A stretch of 64,000 bases of DNA from CAWBYL01 sp963793025 (GTDB taxonomy: Bacteria; Actinomycetota; Acidimicrobiia; Acidimicrobiales; Acidimicrobilacustridaceae), in assembly GCA_963793025.1 (NCBI GenBank), contig CAWBYL010000001.1, positions 434,001 through 498,000 of the forward strand. Reading direction: 5' to 3'. Shown in pieces: positions 1-8,365 of this stretch. Positions within the stretch are counted from its first letter, which is position 1. Each line of letters opens with the position of its first letter. Under the pieces are notes generated by a model. The model made no database searches, was not told the origin of the DNA, and saw only the letters and a list, made by a program, of their open reading frames with translations. The position numbers and the translations under genes are program-made.

Positions 1-552
1 CCCCTCGAGCTCGGCGAGAGGCACCACCGTGTTGACCAGGCCGATCTGGTGGGCGCGCGCCGCGTCGATGGGCGCGGCGGTGACCAGCAGCTCCATGGCC
101 ACTCGCGGCGGGATCAGCCACGACAGGGGTGTGGCCCAAGGCGCGCCCCGGCCCACCCGGGCCTCGGTGATGCCGAAACGGGCCGTGTCGGCGGCGATGC
201 ACAGGTCGCAGTACTGGGTCAGGGCGAAGCCGCCGGCGAGAGCCACGCCGTTGACGGCGGCGATCGTGGGCTTGGGAACGTCGATGTTGCGGCCCGGTAG
301 GGGGATGAAGTCCGGCGGCGGCACCTCGAGGGCCGCCGCCGCCATCTCCTTGAGGTCTCCGCCCGCGCAGAAGGCGCGCTCGCCGGTGGCGGTGAGGACG
401 AGCACCCCGGCGTCATCGTCGTCGTTGAACGTGCGGAACCCGGCCCAGAGCCCGGAGCGGACCTCGGCGTCGAGCGCGTTGCGGGCCTCGGGTCGGTCGA
501 TGGTGAGCCAGGCCACGCCGTCGCGCACCTCGTAGCGGACGACGTCAGCCAT
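1..552 (-). CDS. Enoyl-CoA hydratase/isomerase (crotonase) family protein, partial
   Basis: The first 184 codons are present; the C-terminus runs off the window edge. The N-terminus reads as a crotonase: VAWLTIDRPEARNALDAE, then the oxyanion-hole stretch ERAFCAGGDLKEM near residue 60 and VNGVALAGGFALTQYCDLCIA near residue 100. The start ATG overlaps the stop of the upstream biotin carboxylase gene by 8 nt, so the two are translationally coupled. That context suggests methylglutaconyl-CoA hydratase or a related step after methylcrotonyl-CoA carboxylation (inference). Of the two catalytic Glu residues of classical enoyl-CoA hydratase, the second (GITEARVG) is kept, but the position of the first is Ala (AGGFAL). 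Hydratase activity should therefore not be assumed; an isomerase or another crotonase reaction is possible. Confidence 0.85.
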   Translation of the reverse strand, partial: MADVVRYEVRDGVAWLTIDRPEARNALDAEVRSGLWAGFRTFNDDDDAGVLVLTATGERAFCAGGDLKEMAAAALEVPPPDFIPLPGRNIDVPKPTIAAVNGVALAGGFALTQYCDLCIAADTARFGITEARVGRGAPWATPLSWLIPPRVAMELLVTAAPIDAARAHQIGLVNTVVPLAELEG

Positions 553-2473
553 CGGTTCCGTCCTCGGCCTCATCGCTCTCGGCGTCCACCACCGCGAGGA
601 CCTGACCGCCGTCGACCTGGTCGCCGACGGCGACCAGCACCTCGGTGACGACACCGGCGGTGGCGCACCGGACGCTGTGCTCCATCTTCATGGCCTCGAG
701 CACGACGAGGGTGGCCCCCGCCTCCACCCGGTCGCCGACGCTCGCCCCCAGCCGGACCACCGACCCCGGGAGGGGGGCCTGCAGCGACCCCGTCGAGGTC
801 GTCGCGCCCGGTTCGGGGAGCAGATCACGATCGTCGAGGACCGCCGAGCCGGTGGGGCCGTCGACGAACACCCGGCGGCCGACGCGGTGGACCTCGTAGC
901 GGCGCCGGACACCCTCGACGCCGAGATCGACGAGCGACGGGGACGCCGACCACAGCTCGACCCCGCCGAGCGGCTCGGCGTCGACCTCCAGGACCAGTCC
1001 CGAGCGTGTGTGGGCGTAGCCGACCTCGATGTCACGCTCGTCGAGCCGGTACCGGGCCCGCTGCAACTGGGTGGCGACGTTGCGCCAACCGGCAGGTACG
1101 GCAGGCTGCACCTGGGCTGCCGCCCGTCGGGAAGAACAGTCGGCCAGGGCGGCGGCGACGGCGAACAGCCCGTCGCCGGTGGCCGGGGCCGGGCCCACCA
1201 GGTCGTGGCGGTCGAGGAAACCCGTGTCGGTGCGACCGTCGAGGAACGCCGGGTGACGCAGGACCGAGACCAACAGGTCGAGGTTGGTCTGCACCCCGTG
1301 CACCCGGGTGCCGGCCAGGGCCTCGGCCAGACGGTCGATGGCCTCGGGGCGTGAGTCCCCGACGGCGATCACCTTGGCCAGCATGGCGTCGTAGAACGTC
1401 GAGACCGTCGAGCCCGCCTCATAGCCGGCGTCGACCCGGACCCGGTCGTGGGCCGGCACGTGGAACCTCTCGATGCGTCCACTGACGGGCACGAAGCCGG
1501 CGGCCACGTCCTCGGCGTAGATGCGGGCCTCGACGGCGTGACCGCGCAGGACCGGGGTGACGTCCAGCGCTTCCCCCTGCGCCACCCGCAGCTGCATCTC
1601 GACCAGGTCGAGCCCGGTGACGAGCTCGGTGACCGGGTGCTCGACCTGCAGGCGGGTGTTGACCTCGAGGAAGAAGAAGTCGCCGTGGCCGTCGACCACG
1701 AACTCGACCGTCCCCGCCCCCACGTACCCGAGGGTCCGGGCGGCGGTGACGGCGGCCGAGCACAGAGAGTCCCGCAGGTCGGCGTCGACCGCGGGAGAGG
1801 GGGCCTCCTCGATGATCTTCTGGTAGCGCCGTTGGATCGAGCACTCCCGCTCGAAGAGGTGGATGACGTTGCCATGGTGGTCGCCGAAGATCTGCACCTC
1901 GATGTGGCGCGGCTCCTCGAGGTAGCGCTCGACGAACACGGTGCCGTCGCCGAAGGCCGAGGCCGCCTCGCGTTCCGCCTCGGCCCGGGCGCCGGCCAGC
2001 TCGGACTCGGAGCGCACGATCCGCATGCCCCGACCGCCGCCGCCGAAGGCCGCCTTCACCAGGAGCGGGAAGCCTTCCGCACCGAGGACCGGCACTCCGG
2101 CGGCGGCCATCAGCTCCTTGGCCGCGATCTTCGAACCCATGGCCTCGATGGCCTCGGGCGACGGGCCCACGAAGGTGATGCCGGCGGCGGCGCAGGCCCG
2201 GGCGAACTCGGCGTTCTCCGAGAGGAAGCCGTAGCCGGGGTGGATCGCGTCGGCCCCGGTGGCGAGCGCGGCAGCCAGAACCCGGTCGAGGTCGAGGTAG
2301 GTGTCCCCAGGCGTGGCGCCGGGCAGGTGGACCGCCTCGTCGGCCGCCGCGACGTGGGGTGCGTCGGCATCGGGGTCGGAGAACACGGCCACCGTGGCCA
2401 GACCCATCCGCCGGGCGGTCCGGAACACGCGCAGGGCGATCTCGCCCCGGTTGGCCACGAGGAGCTTGTTCAC
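545..2473 (-). CDS. Acyl-CoA carboxylase alpha subunit: biotin carboxylase plus biotin carboxyl carrier domain
   Basis: 642 aa. It carboxylates its own biotin using ATP and bicarbonate and feeds the partner carboxyltransferase encoded just upstream. Order: biotin carboxylase N-domain (KLLVANRGEIALRVFRTA at the start, HPGYGFLSENAEFA near 90), ATP-grasp (KAAFGGGGRGMR, then EVNTRLQVEHPVTE), a spacer domain, and a C-terminal biotinyl domain with the biotin-accepting lysine in LEAMKMEHSV. The GTG start sits in ATGTGA, overlapping the carboxyltransferase stop by 4 nt. One oddity: between GVPVLGAEG and FPLLVKAA the ATP-grasp linker is about 15-20 residues shorter than in most homologues known to me. 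The substrate (3-methylcrotonyl-, geranyl- or propionyl-CoA) is set by the beta subunit. Confidence 0.93.
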   Translation of the reverse strand: MNKLLVANRGEIALRVFRTARRMGLATVAVFSDPDADAPHVAAADEAVHLPGATPGDTYLDLDRVLAAALATGADAIHPGYGFLSENAEFARACAAAGITFVGPSPEAIEAMGSKIAAKELMAAAGVPVLGAEGFPLLVKAAFGGGGRGMRIVRSESELAGARAEAEREAASAFGDGTVFVERYLEEPRHIEVQIFGDHHGNVIHLFERECSIQRRYQKIIEEAPSPAVDADLRDSLCSAAVTAARTLGYVGAGTVEFVVDGHGDFFFLEVNTRLQVEHPVTELVTGLDLVEMQLRVAQGEALDVTPVLRGHAVEARIYAEDVAAGFVPVSGRIERFHVPAHDRVRVDAGYEAGSTVSTFYDAMLAKVIAVGDSRPEAIDRLAEALAGTRVHGVQTNLDLLVSVLRHPAFLDGRTDTGFLDRHDLVGPAPATGDGLFAVAAALADCSSRRAAAQVQPAVPAGWRNVATQLQRARYRLDERDIEVGYAHTRSGLVLEVDAEPLGGVELWSASPSLVDLGVEGVRRRYEVHRVGRRVFVDGPTGSAVLDDRDLLPEPGATTSTGSLQAPLPGSVVRLGASVGDRVEAGATLVVLEAMKMEHSVRCATAGVVTEVLVAVGDQVDGGQVLAVVDAESDEAEDGTDG

Positions 2474-4068
2474 ATCCGGAACACGCCGAATCCTCGGCGG
2501 CCCTCCACGGTCTGGTTGTGGACGGCGGACAGGGCCACGCCCAGGACGGTCCGGGTGTCGCGCGGATCGATGATGCCGTCGTCGTAGACCTTGCCGGTCA
2601 TGAACAGGGCGCGGGACTCGTCCTCGATCTGGCCTTCGACCCGGGCGCGCTGGGCGGCGGCGGCGTCCTCGTCGAAGGGGCGTCCCGATGCCTCGGCGCT
2701 CTGGCGAGCGACGATGGAGAGCACGCCGGCCAGCTGCGTGGGACCCATCACCGCGATGCGGGCGTTGGGCCAGGTGAACAGGAACCGGGGTTCGTAGGCC
2801 CGTCCGCACATCCCGTAGTTCCCGGCTCCGTAGGACGCCCCCATGATGACGGTGAGGTGCGGGACGGTGCTGTTGGCCACCGCATTGATCATCTTGGCCC
2901 CGTCCTTGATGATCCCGGCCTGCTCGTAGTCGGTGCCGACCATGTAGCCCGTGACGTTCTGCAGGAACACCAGCGGGGTGTCGGTCTGGTTGGCCAACAG
3001 GATGAACTCCGTGGCCTTCTTCGACTCGTCCATGAACAGCACGCCCTGGGCGTTGGCGAGGACGCCGACCGGGTAGCCGTGGATGGACGCCCAGCCGCAG
3101 ACCAGCGACGTGCCGTACTCCGCCTTGAACTCGTCGAACCGTGAGCCGTCGACCACGCGGGCCAGCACCGCCCTCGGATCGAACGGGACGCGCAGGTCGC
3201 CCGACACGATGCCGAGCAGCTCGTCGGGATCGGCCTGCGGTTCGTCGGGGGCGGGGTGCGGGGCCGGCCCGCGCTTGCGCCAGTTCAGGTCGGCCACGAT
3301 CGAACGACCGATCCGGATGCAGTCGAGCTCGTCCACCGCGAAGTGGTCGCTCAAGCCCGACACCCGCGAGTGCATGGCCGCTCCACCGAGCGACTCGTCG
3401 TCGGCCTCCTCCCCCGTCGCCATCTTGACGAGCGGGGGTCCACCCAGGAAGACCTTGGCCTGCTGGTCGACCATCACCGTGTGGTCGCACATGCCGGGCA
3501 CGTAGGCCCCACCGGCCGTCGAGTTGCCGAAGACGAGCGCCACCGTCGGGATGCCCAGGCCCGAGAGCTGGATCAGCTCCCGGAAGATGTTGCCGGCGGG
3601 CACGAACAGGTCGGCCTGGGTGGGGAGGTCGGCGCCCCCGGACTCGACCAGGTTGACGACCGGGAGGCGGTTGGCCCGGGAGATCTCGAAGGCTCGGAGG
3701 TTCTTGGCCAGCGTGAACGGGTTCATGGACCCGCCGCGCACCGTCGGGTCGTGGCCGATGATCATGCACTCCACCCCCGACACCACCCCGATGCCGGTGA
3801 CGATGGACGCCCCCACGTGGAACTCCGACCCGTAGGCGGCCAGAGGCGAGAGCTCGAGGAAGGCGCTGTCGGGGTCGACGAGCAGCTCGATGCGCTCCCG
3901 GACGAGGAGCTTGCCCCGCTCCCGATGGCGTTGGACGTACCGCGGACCACCACCGGCACGAACGAGGTCGAGCTGCTCGTCGTGCTCGGCGAGCAGCTCG
4001 AGCAGGGCCGCCCGGTTCTCCCGGTAGGTCTCGTCGTCCGGGTCGACCGGGGCGTGTAGCACGGCCAT
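2470..4068 (-). CDS. Acyl-CoA carboxylase beta (carboxyltransferase) subunit, methylcrotonyl-CoA carboxylase-like
   Basis: 532 aa. It transfers the carboxyl group from biotin to an acyl-CoA. The C-terminal half has the methylcrotonyl-CoA carboxylase signature GASYGAGNYGMCGRAYEPRF followed by WPNARIAVMGPTQLAGVLS, which favours 3-methylcrotonyl-CoA (leucine degradation) over acetyl- or propionyl-CoA (family knowledge). The N-terminal crotonase-like fold shows VESGGADLPTQADLF and GNSTAGGAYVPGMCDHTVMV. I chose ATG 4068 because GAGG lies about 7 nt upstream and the protein then begins like its homologues; a longer frame to 4188 has no such support. It is the first gene of a three-gene coupled operon. 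A TAGCAT -10-like element on the minus strand at 4161-4166 could give a leader of about 85 nt. Confidence 0.92.
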   Translation of the reverse strand: MAVLHAPVDPDDETYRENRAALLELLAEHDEQLDLVRAGGGPRYVQRHRERGKLLVRERIELLVDPDSAFLELSPLAAYGSEFHVGASIVTGIGVVSGVECMIIGHDPTVRGGSMNPFTLAKNLRAFEISRANRLPVVNLVESGGADLPTQADLFVPAGNIFRELIQLSGLGIPTVALVFGNSTAGGAYVPGMCDHTVMVDQQAKVFLGGPPLVKMATGEEADDESLGGAAMHSRVSGLSDHFAVDELDCIRIGRSIVADLNWRKRGPAPHPAPDEPQADPDELLGIVSGDLRVPFDPRAVLARVVDGSRFDEFKAEYGTSLVCGWASIHGYPVGVLANAQGVLFMDESKKATEFILLANQTDTPLVFLQNVTGYMVGTDYEQAGIIKDGAKMINAVANSTVPHLTVIMGASYGAGNYGMCGRAYEPRFLFTWPNARIAVMGPTQLAGVLSIVARQSAEASGRPFDEDAAAAQRARVEGQIEDESRALFMTGKVYDDGIIDPRDTRTVLGVALSAVHNQTVEGRRGFGVFRM

Positions 4069-4275
4069 CAGATCGCCTCGCCCACCACCGGCCGCCGGCT
4101 CGGCCCGCACCCCTCGACGATCTCCACCCCGCACCTCTCTCGCTCCTGACCCCTCGGCGCATGCTAGGTGGCCCCGGCGGAGGGGCACCGACCCGTCATC
4201 CGAATCCGCGCTCAGTCTCGGAGTCCTCCAGGCCGATCAGACTCCGTGCTGACGTCACCCGAGGAGACCCGAAGG

Positions 4276-5241
4276 ATGGAGGTGCCACCGATACCCGACG
4301 ACGAGCAAGCACGTCTCGCCGCGCTCCATCGCCTGGATCTGCTCGGAACCGAACCCGAGGAGCGCTTCGACCGCCTGACCCGGCTGGCCACCCGAGTGCT
4401 CGACGTCCCGATCGCCCTGCTGACGCTGGTCGACGCCGACCGGCAGTGGTTCAAGTCGAACCAGGGCCTCGGGGTGACCGAGACACCCAGGGACGACTCG
4501 TTCTGCGGCCACGCCATCACCTCGCCCGAGGTGCTGGAGATCCCCGACTCCCACCTCGATGCCCGGTTCGCCGACAACCCTCTGGTGACCGGGGAGCCGG
4601 CGATCCGCTTCTATGCCGGATGCCCCATCGCCGCGCCCGACGGATCGCTCGTGGGCACGCTCTGCGTGATCGATGACGTGCCCCGCCGGCTCAGCGGCGC
4701 CGAGTTGGCCACCCTCCAGGACCTCGCCGCCATCGCCGAACAGGAGCTGGCGGCCCACCACCTGGCCGTCGACGACGAGCTCACCGGCCTCGCCAACCGG
4801 CGCGGGTTCCGGCTGCTGGCCGCTCAGGCCCTGGCGCTGTGCGCCCGTGAGGGACTCAGCGCCTCGGTCTCGTTCATCGACATCGACGGGCTCAAGGCGG
4901 TCAACGACCACCACGGCCACGCCGCCGGGGACGCGCTGATCGTGGCGGTGGCCCACGCGCTGCGCAAGAACCTGCGCCAGGCCGACGTCATCGCCCGCCT
5001 CGGCGGGGACGAGTTCGCGGTCGTGCTGGCCGGTGCCGTGGGGGACGAGCCCGAGATCGCCCGGCGGATCCTCGAGTCGGTGAGTGGAACCACCGTCCGG
5101 GTGCACGACGACCACCTGCCCGTCTCCGTCTCGGTCGGCGTGGCCAACGTGGCTCCCGACTCTCCTCAGGAGCTCGAGGTGCTCCTCGGCCGGGCCGACG
5201 CCGCCATGTACCAGATGAAGCGCACCCGTCCCTCGCGTTGA
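4276..5241 (+). CDS. GAF-GGDEF diguanylate cyclase
   Basis: 321 aa, soluble, no membrane segment. An N-terminal GAF sensor (about residues 25-160; PIALLTLVDADRQWFKS, DDSFCGHAI, FYAGCPI) precedes a GGDEF domain (about 165-320) with an intact active site RLGGDEFAVV (GGDEF at 243-247). The inhibitory I-site RQAD (234-237) lies exactly five residues before it, so the enzyme should make c-di-GMP and be product-inhibited. The DELTGLANRRGF signature is also present. The start is ATG 4276, with GAGGAG 9 nt upstream. It is divergent from the carboxylase operon, across about 200 nt, and is followed by a strong hairpin, so it is probably monocistronic. The GAF ligand is unknown. Confidence 0.93.
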   Translation: MEVPPIPDDEQARLAALHRLDLLGTEPEERFDRLTRLATRVLDVPIALLTLVDADRQWFKSNQGLGVTETPRDDSFCGHAITSPEVLEIPDSHLDARFADNPLVTGEPAIRFYAGCPIAAPDGSLVGTLCVIDDVPRRLSGAELATLQDLAAIAEQELAAHHLAVDDELTGLANRRGFRLLAAQALALCAREGLSASVSFIDIDGLKAVNDHHGHAAGDALIVAVAHALRKNLRQADVIARLGGDEFAVVLAGAVGDEPEIARRILESVSGTTVRVHDDHLPVSVSVGVANVAPDSPQELEVLLGRADAAMYQMKRTRPSR

Positions 5242-5244
5242 GCC

Positions 5245-5266
5245 CCGGCGGCCCGACGGCCGCCGG
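5245..5266 (+). terminator. Terminator-like hairpin after the diguanylate cyclase
   Basis: A perfect 9-bp GC stem (CCGGCGGCC / GGCCGCCGG) with a CGAC loop begins 3 nt after the stop codon. It has no T-tract, as is common in actinobacterial hairpins. It separates this gene from the secreted peptidase downstream. Confidence 0.6.
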
Positions 5267-5364
5267 CGCCCACCCCTCCCACGACACCGACCGGGAAATC
5301 ACTCCGGTCACGACGAGAACGCGCCGATACACGCGTGGTCAGCTCGCCGGTCACGGAGCCCTCG

Positions 5365-7254
5365 ATGCACCCCCGCCCTCTCGCCTCACCCCGCAGCACC
5401 CGGCCGACCCGGCCCTGGTGGCGCCCCGTCGGCCGCAGCCTGCAGCTGCTGGGCGCGGTGACCGCCCTCGCGGTGACGTCCCTGGTGTTGACGGCGGTCC
5501 CCTCCGCCGCCGTCGGGTCGGGAACAGGTTCCGCCACGGCGTCGGGGTGGCCCCCTCCGCCGGATCACGAAGGGTCGTACCCGCCGGAATCCGATGGTTC
5601 GACCACCGCCTCCTCGCCCACCATGTCGGGCGTGGCCGCCGACCCGCCGGCCGGCTCCCGCTTCACGCCGATCACCCCCGTCCGCCTGCTCGACACCCGC
5701 ATCGGCCAAGGGGCCCCGCGGGCCCCGACCGGTCCGGTCGGGCCCACCCAGCTCCAGGTGACCGGCACCCACGGACTCCCCACCTCCGGGGTCACCGCCG
5801 TCGTCCTGAACGTGACCGCCGTGGCCCCGTCGGGTCCCGGACACCTCACCGTCTACCCGTCCGGCACCGGGGCTCCCCTCGCGTCGAGCCTCAACTTCGT
5901 GGCCGGACAGACCACGGCGAACCAGGTCACGGTCGCCACCGGCTCGGGGGGCCAGGTGTCGTTCTTCAGCCCGTTCGCCACCACCGACGTGGTCGCCGAC
6001 CTGGTCGGGTGGTACGGACCTGGCGCCCAGTCCGCCTACTCCGCCCTGAATCCGACGCGGATACTCGACACCCGCGACGGGACCGGGGGCATCAACGGCC
6101 CGATGGCCGGCGGACAGGCCACGGTGCTCCGAGTGACCGGCCACGACGGCGTGCCCGCCTCCGGCGTGACCGCCGTGGTCATGAACGTCACGGTCAACGA
6201 CCCGACCGTCGACGGCTACCTGACGCTGTTCCCGACCGGATCGCCGGTGCCGTTGGCCTCGAACGTCAACTTCGCCGCCGGACAGACGGTCGCCAACCTG
6301 GTGACCGTGCCCGTGGGCAGCGGCGGGAACGTCTCGATCTTCGCCTCCGACGGCAGCGTGCCCACCATCGCCGACATGGCCGGGTACTACTCGGGGAGCG
6401 GATCGCTGTTCTTCCCCGTGAGCCCGACCCGCGTGCTCGACACGCGGGACGGAACCGGAGGGGCGCCGGGCCGGGTGGTACCCGGCGAACCGCGTGTGAT
6501 CGATCCGGCCGGGTCCATGGGCATCGGCTTCGGAGGCACGACGGCGGTCCTGTTGAACATCACGGCCACCCAGTCGATCTCCGCGGGGTTCATCACCGCC
6601 TTCCCGGCCTCGGGGAGCCCGCCCTGGGTCTCCACCCTGAACTACGACACCGACCGCACCGTGCCCAACGCCGCCGCCGTGCGGGTGGCGTCGGGCGCCG
6701 TGGCCCTCGCCAACCCCTTCGGCGCCAGCCATCTCATCGCCGACGTCGCCGGCTTCTTCGCCGCCACCGGGCCCTACGCCCGCTCGACGTTCGTCACCGG
6801 CGCCAACCGGGCCAAGGCCGTGGCGGGCTACACCAACGGCCAGCTCCCCTCCGAGATCCTGGCTGCGCCGATCAGCGGCTGCACCGTCTACGTCGCGGTC
6901 GCCGATGACCTGGCCCGCATGGTCGCCGACGCCCAGGCCGCCGGCACCGGGCTCACGCCCAGCTCCTGCTACCGCGACTACGCCGGACAGGTGGAGGCTC
7001 GTGACTACTGGTGCGCCCAGGGCGCCTGCCAGATGGCGGCTGTGCCCGGCACCTCCAACCACGGGTGGGGCAAGGCCATCGACTTCCGTGACTCCGGAGG
7101 GCAGGTCTCCTGGACCAGCCCCGGCTACCAGTGGATGGTCGAGAACGCCTGGCGCTACGGATTCATCCACCCCGATGTCCTGGGGCCGACGTCGTCGGCC
7201 CCCGAGGCGTGGCACTGGGAGTGGGTCGGCGACGGCGGGCGGCTGTACGGCTGA
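5365..7254 (+). CDS. Secreted M15 D-Ala-D-Ala carboxypeptidase-like protein with three surface repeats
   Basis: 629 aa. The N-terminus has Arg residues then a hydrophobic core (LLGAVTALAVTSLVLTAVPS, about 29-48), a likely Sec signal. Three homologous repeats of about 115 residues follow (roughly 102-218, 229-343, 352-466). Each opens with RLLDTR/RILDTR/RVLDTR, contains VVLNVTAV-like strands and LNF..GQT.AN, and ends V.AD..G.. . These are typical of actinobacterial surface proteins (family knowledge). The C-terminus (about 500-629) is a VanY/M15-type peptidase: SCYRDYAGQ, the zinc ligands in SNHGWGKAIDF (His566, Asp573) and EAWHWEW (His617). Likely role: peptidoglycan stem trimming or autolysis, with the repeats positioning the enzyme (inference). 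ATG 5365 is preferred over GTG 5335 because GGAG precedes it. Confidence 0.88.
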   Translation: MHPRPLASPRSTRPTRPWWRPVGRSLQLLGAVTALAVTSLVLTAVPSAAVGSGTGSATASGWPPPPDHEGSYPPESDGSTTASSPTMSGVAADPPAGSRFTPITPVRLLDTRIGQGAPRAPTGPVGPTQLQVTGTHGLPTSGVTAVVLNVTAVAPSGPGHLTVYPSGTGAPLASSLNFVAGQTTANQVTVATGSGGQVSFFSPFATTDVVADLVGWYGPGAQSAYSALNPTRILDTRDGTGGINGPMAGGQATVLRVTGHDGVPASGVTAVVMNVTVNDPTVDGYLTLFPTGSPVPLASNVNFAAGQTVANLVTVPVGSGGNVSIFASDGSVPTIADMAGYYSGSGSLFFPVSPTRVLDTRDGTGGAPGRVVPGEPRVIDPAGSMGIGFGGTTAVLLNITATQSISAGFITAFPASGSPPWVSTLNYDTDRTVPNAAAVRVASGAVALANPFGASHLIADVAGFFAATGPYARSTFVTGANRAKAVAGYTNGQLPSEILAAPISGCTVYVAVADDLARMVADAQAAGTGLTPSSCYRDYAGQVEARDYWCAQGACQMAAVPGTSNHGWGKAIDFRDSGGQVSWTSPGYQWMVENAWRYGFIHPDVLGPTSSAPEAWHWEWVGDGGRLYG

Positions 7255-7282
7255 CCCGACGGCGAGGGCCCGAGTGGTGCCG

Positions 7283-7288
7283 TAGGTT
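7283..7288 (+). promoter_or_regulatory. Leaderless -10 element (TAGGTT)
   Basis: TAGGTT fits TANNNT and ends 6 nt before ATG 7295, so transcription would begin at or beside the start codon. There is no obvious Shine-Dalgarno with normal spacing. Confidence 0.55.
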
Positions 7289-7294
7289 GCGGAG

Positions 7295-8356
7295 ATGGAG
7301 CACGACGACGCGGTGGTGGTCGGGGTGCTGTACCCGCCCGAGTGGTACGGCGACGCCGAGGGGTTCGAGGCCGAGCTGGAGGCGCTGCGGGCCCTCGACC
7401 CGCGTGTCGAGGTCGCCGTGGCGACCTACGACGAACCCCACGAGCTGCGAACAGCGCGGGGCGCCGGTGTGCCGGCGCCCGCCGGGGTCGAGCCGCCGCC
7501 GATCGGCCCGGAGCTGGCCGCGACCCTGGCCCGGCTCGATGCCGCCATCGCCATCGACCTTCCCGCCGACGTCGTCAGCCTCGCTCCGCGCCTGCGCTGG
7601 GTGCAGGCCGTGGGGGCGGGGACGGCCCAGCTCCAGGCCGCCGGCCTGGCCGACGGCGGGGTCCGCCTCACCTCCAACGGCGGAAGCAACAGCATCGGCA
7701 TCGCCGAGTTCGCCATCGGCCGGCTCATCGAAGCGGCCAAGGACTTCCCGGCCCTCGCTGAGGCGCAGACCGAGCGACGCTGGGCCCCCTTGTACGGGCG
7801 CCAGCTCGCCGGCCAGACGCTCGGGCTGATCGGCTACGGGCCCATCAACCAGGCGGTGGCGACCAGGGCGGCGGCGTTGGGCATGACCGTGCTGGCGACC
7901 CGACGACGGGTCGACGCCGTCACCGAACCACCGGTCGAGCGCTTCTACGGGCCGGGCCAGCTGCACGCCATGCTGGCCCGGTGCGACGCCGTGGTGGCGG
8001 CCGCCCCCGAGACGGCCGACACCATCGACATGATGGACGGGGCCGCCTTTGCCGCCATGGTGCCGGGAGCCACGTTCGTCAACGTGGGTCGCGGGTCGCT
8101 GGTCGACGAGGAGGCGCTGGTGGACGCCCTCGTCTCGGGCCACCTCGGGCGGGCCGCCCTGGACGTCACCCGTCAGGAGCCGCTCCCCGACGACGACCCT
8201 CTCTGGTCCGCGCCCAACGTGGCTCTCTCGGCCCACTGCTCGAGCTCCCCCTCGGCGTTGTTCGCCAACGTCCACCGCCTGCTCAGGGAGAACCTGGCCC
8301 GGTTCCTCACCGATCAGCCCCTGCTCCACGAGGTGTCCCCCGAGCTCGGCTACTGA
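7295..8356 (+). CDS. D-isomer-specific 2-hydroxyacid dehydrogenase family protein
   Basis: 353 aa. An NAD(P)-dependent oxidoreductase of the D-lactate/phosphoglycerate dehydrogenase superfamily. The N-terminal substrate domain ends about residue 165. The nucleotide-binding domain starts GLIGYGPINQ (177-186). Catalytic residues are recognisable: Arg266 in VNVGRGSLVDEEAL, Glu295 in DVTRQEPLP and His314 in SAHCSS. Two departures from the family: the third glycine of GxGxxG is Asn (GYGPIN), and the His motif is SAHCSS rather than the common PHIAG. It looks closer to the glyoxylate/hydroxypyruvate reductase group than to SerA, as no ACT domain is present. It stands alone on the plus strand, and the substrate is unknown. 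Confidence 0.85.
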   Translation: MEHDDAVVVGVLYPPEWYGDAEGFEAELEALRALDPRVEVAVATYDEPHELRTARGAGVPAPAGVEPPPIGPELAATLARLDAAIAIDLPADVVSLAPRLRWVQAVGAGTAQLQAAGLADGGVRLTSNGGSNSIGIAEFAIGRLIEAAKDFPALAEAQTERRWAPLYGRQLAGQTLGLIGYGPINQAVATRAAALGMTVLATRRRVDAVTEPPVERFYGPGQLHAMLARCDAVVAAAPETADTIDMMDGAAFAAMVPGATFVNVGRGSLVDEEALVDALVSGHLGRAALDVTRQEPLPDDDPLWSAPNVALSAHCSSSPSALFANVHRLLRENLARFLTDQPLLHEVSPELGY

Positions 8357-8365
8357 CGCCGTCGG

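Noticed and set aside
1448..4059. Plus-strand open frames opposite the carboxylase genes
   Set aside because: No recognisable motif, and composition is typical of antisense shadows; both minus-strand genes are clear.
4219..4246. CGGAGTC...GACTCCG inverted repeat before the diguanylate cyclase
   Set aside because: Only 7 bp with a 14-nt spacer in GC-rich DNA; too weak to claim as an operator.
5386..7215. 609-codon minus-strand frame opposite the M15 peptidase
   Set aside because: Gly/Arg/Val-rich shadow of the repeat protein; no ribosome-binding site or domain.
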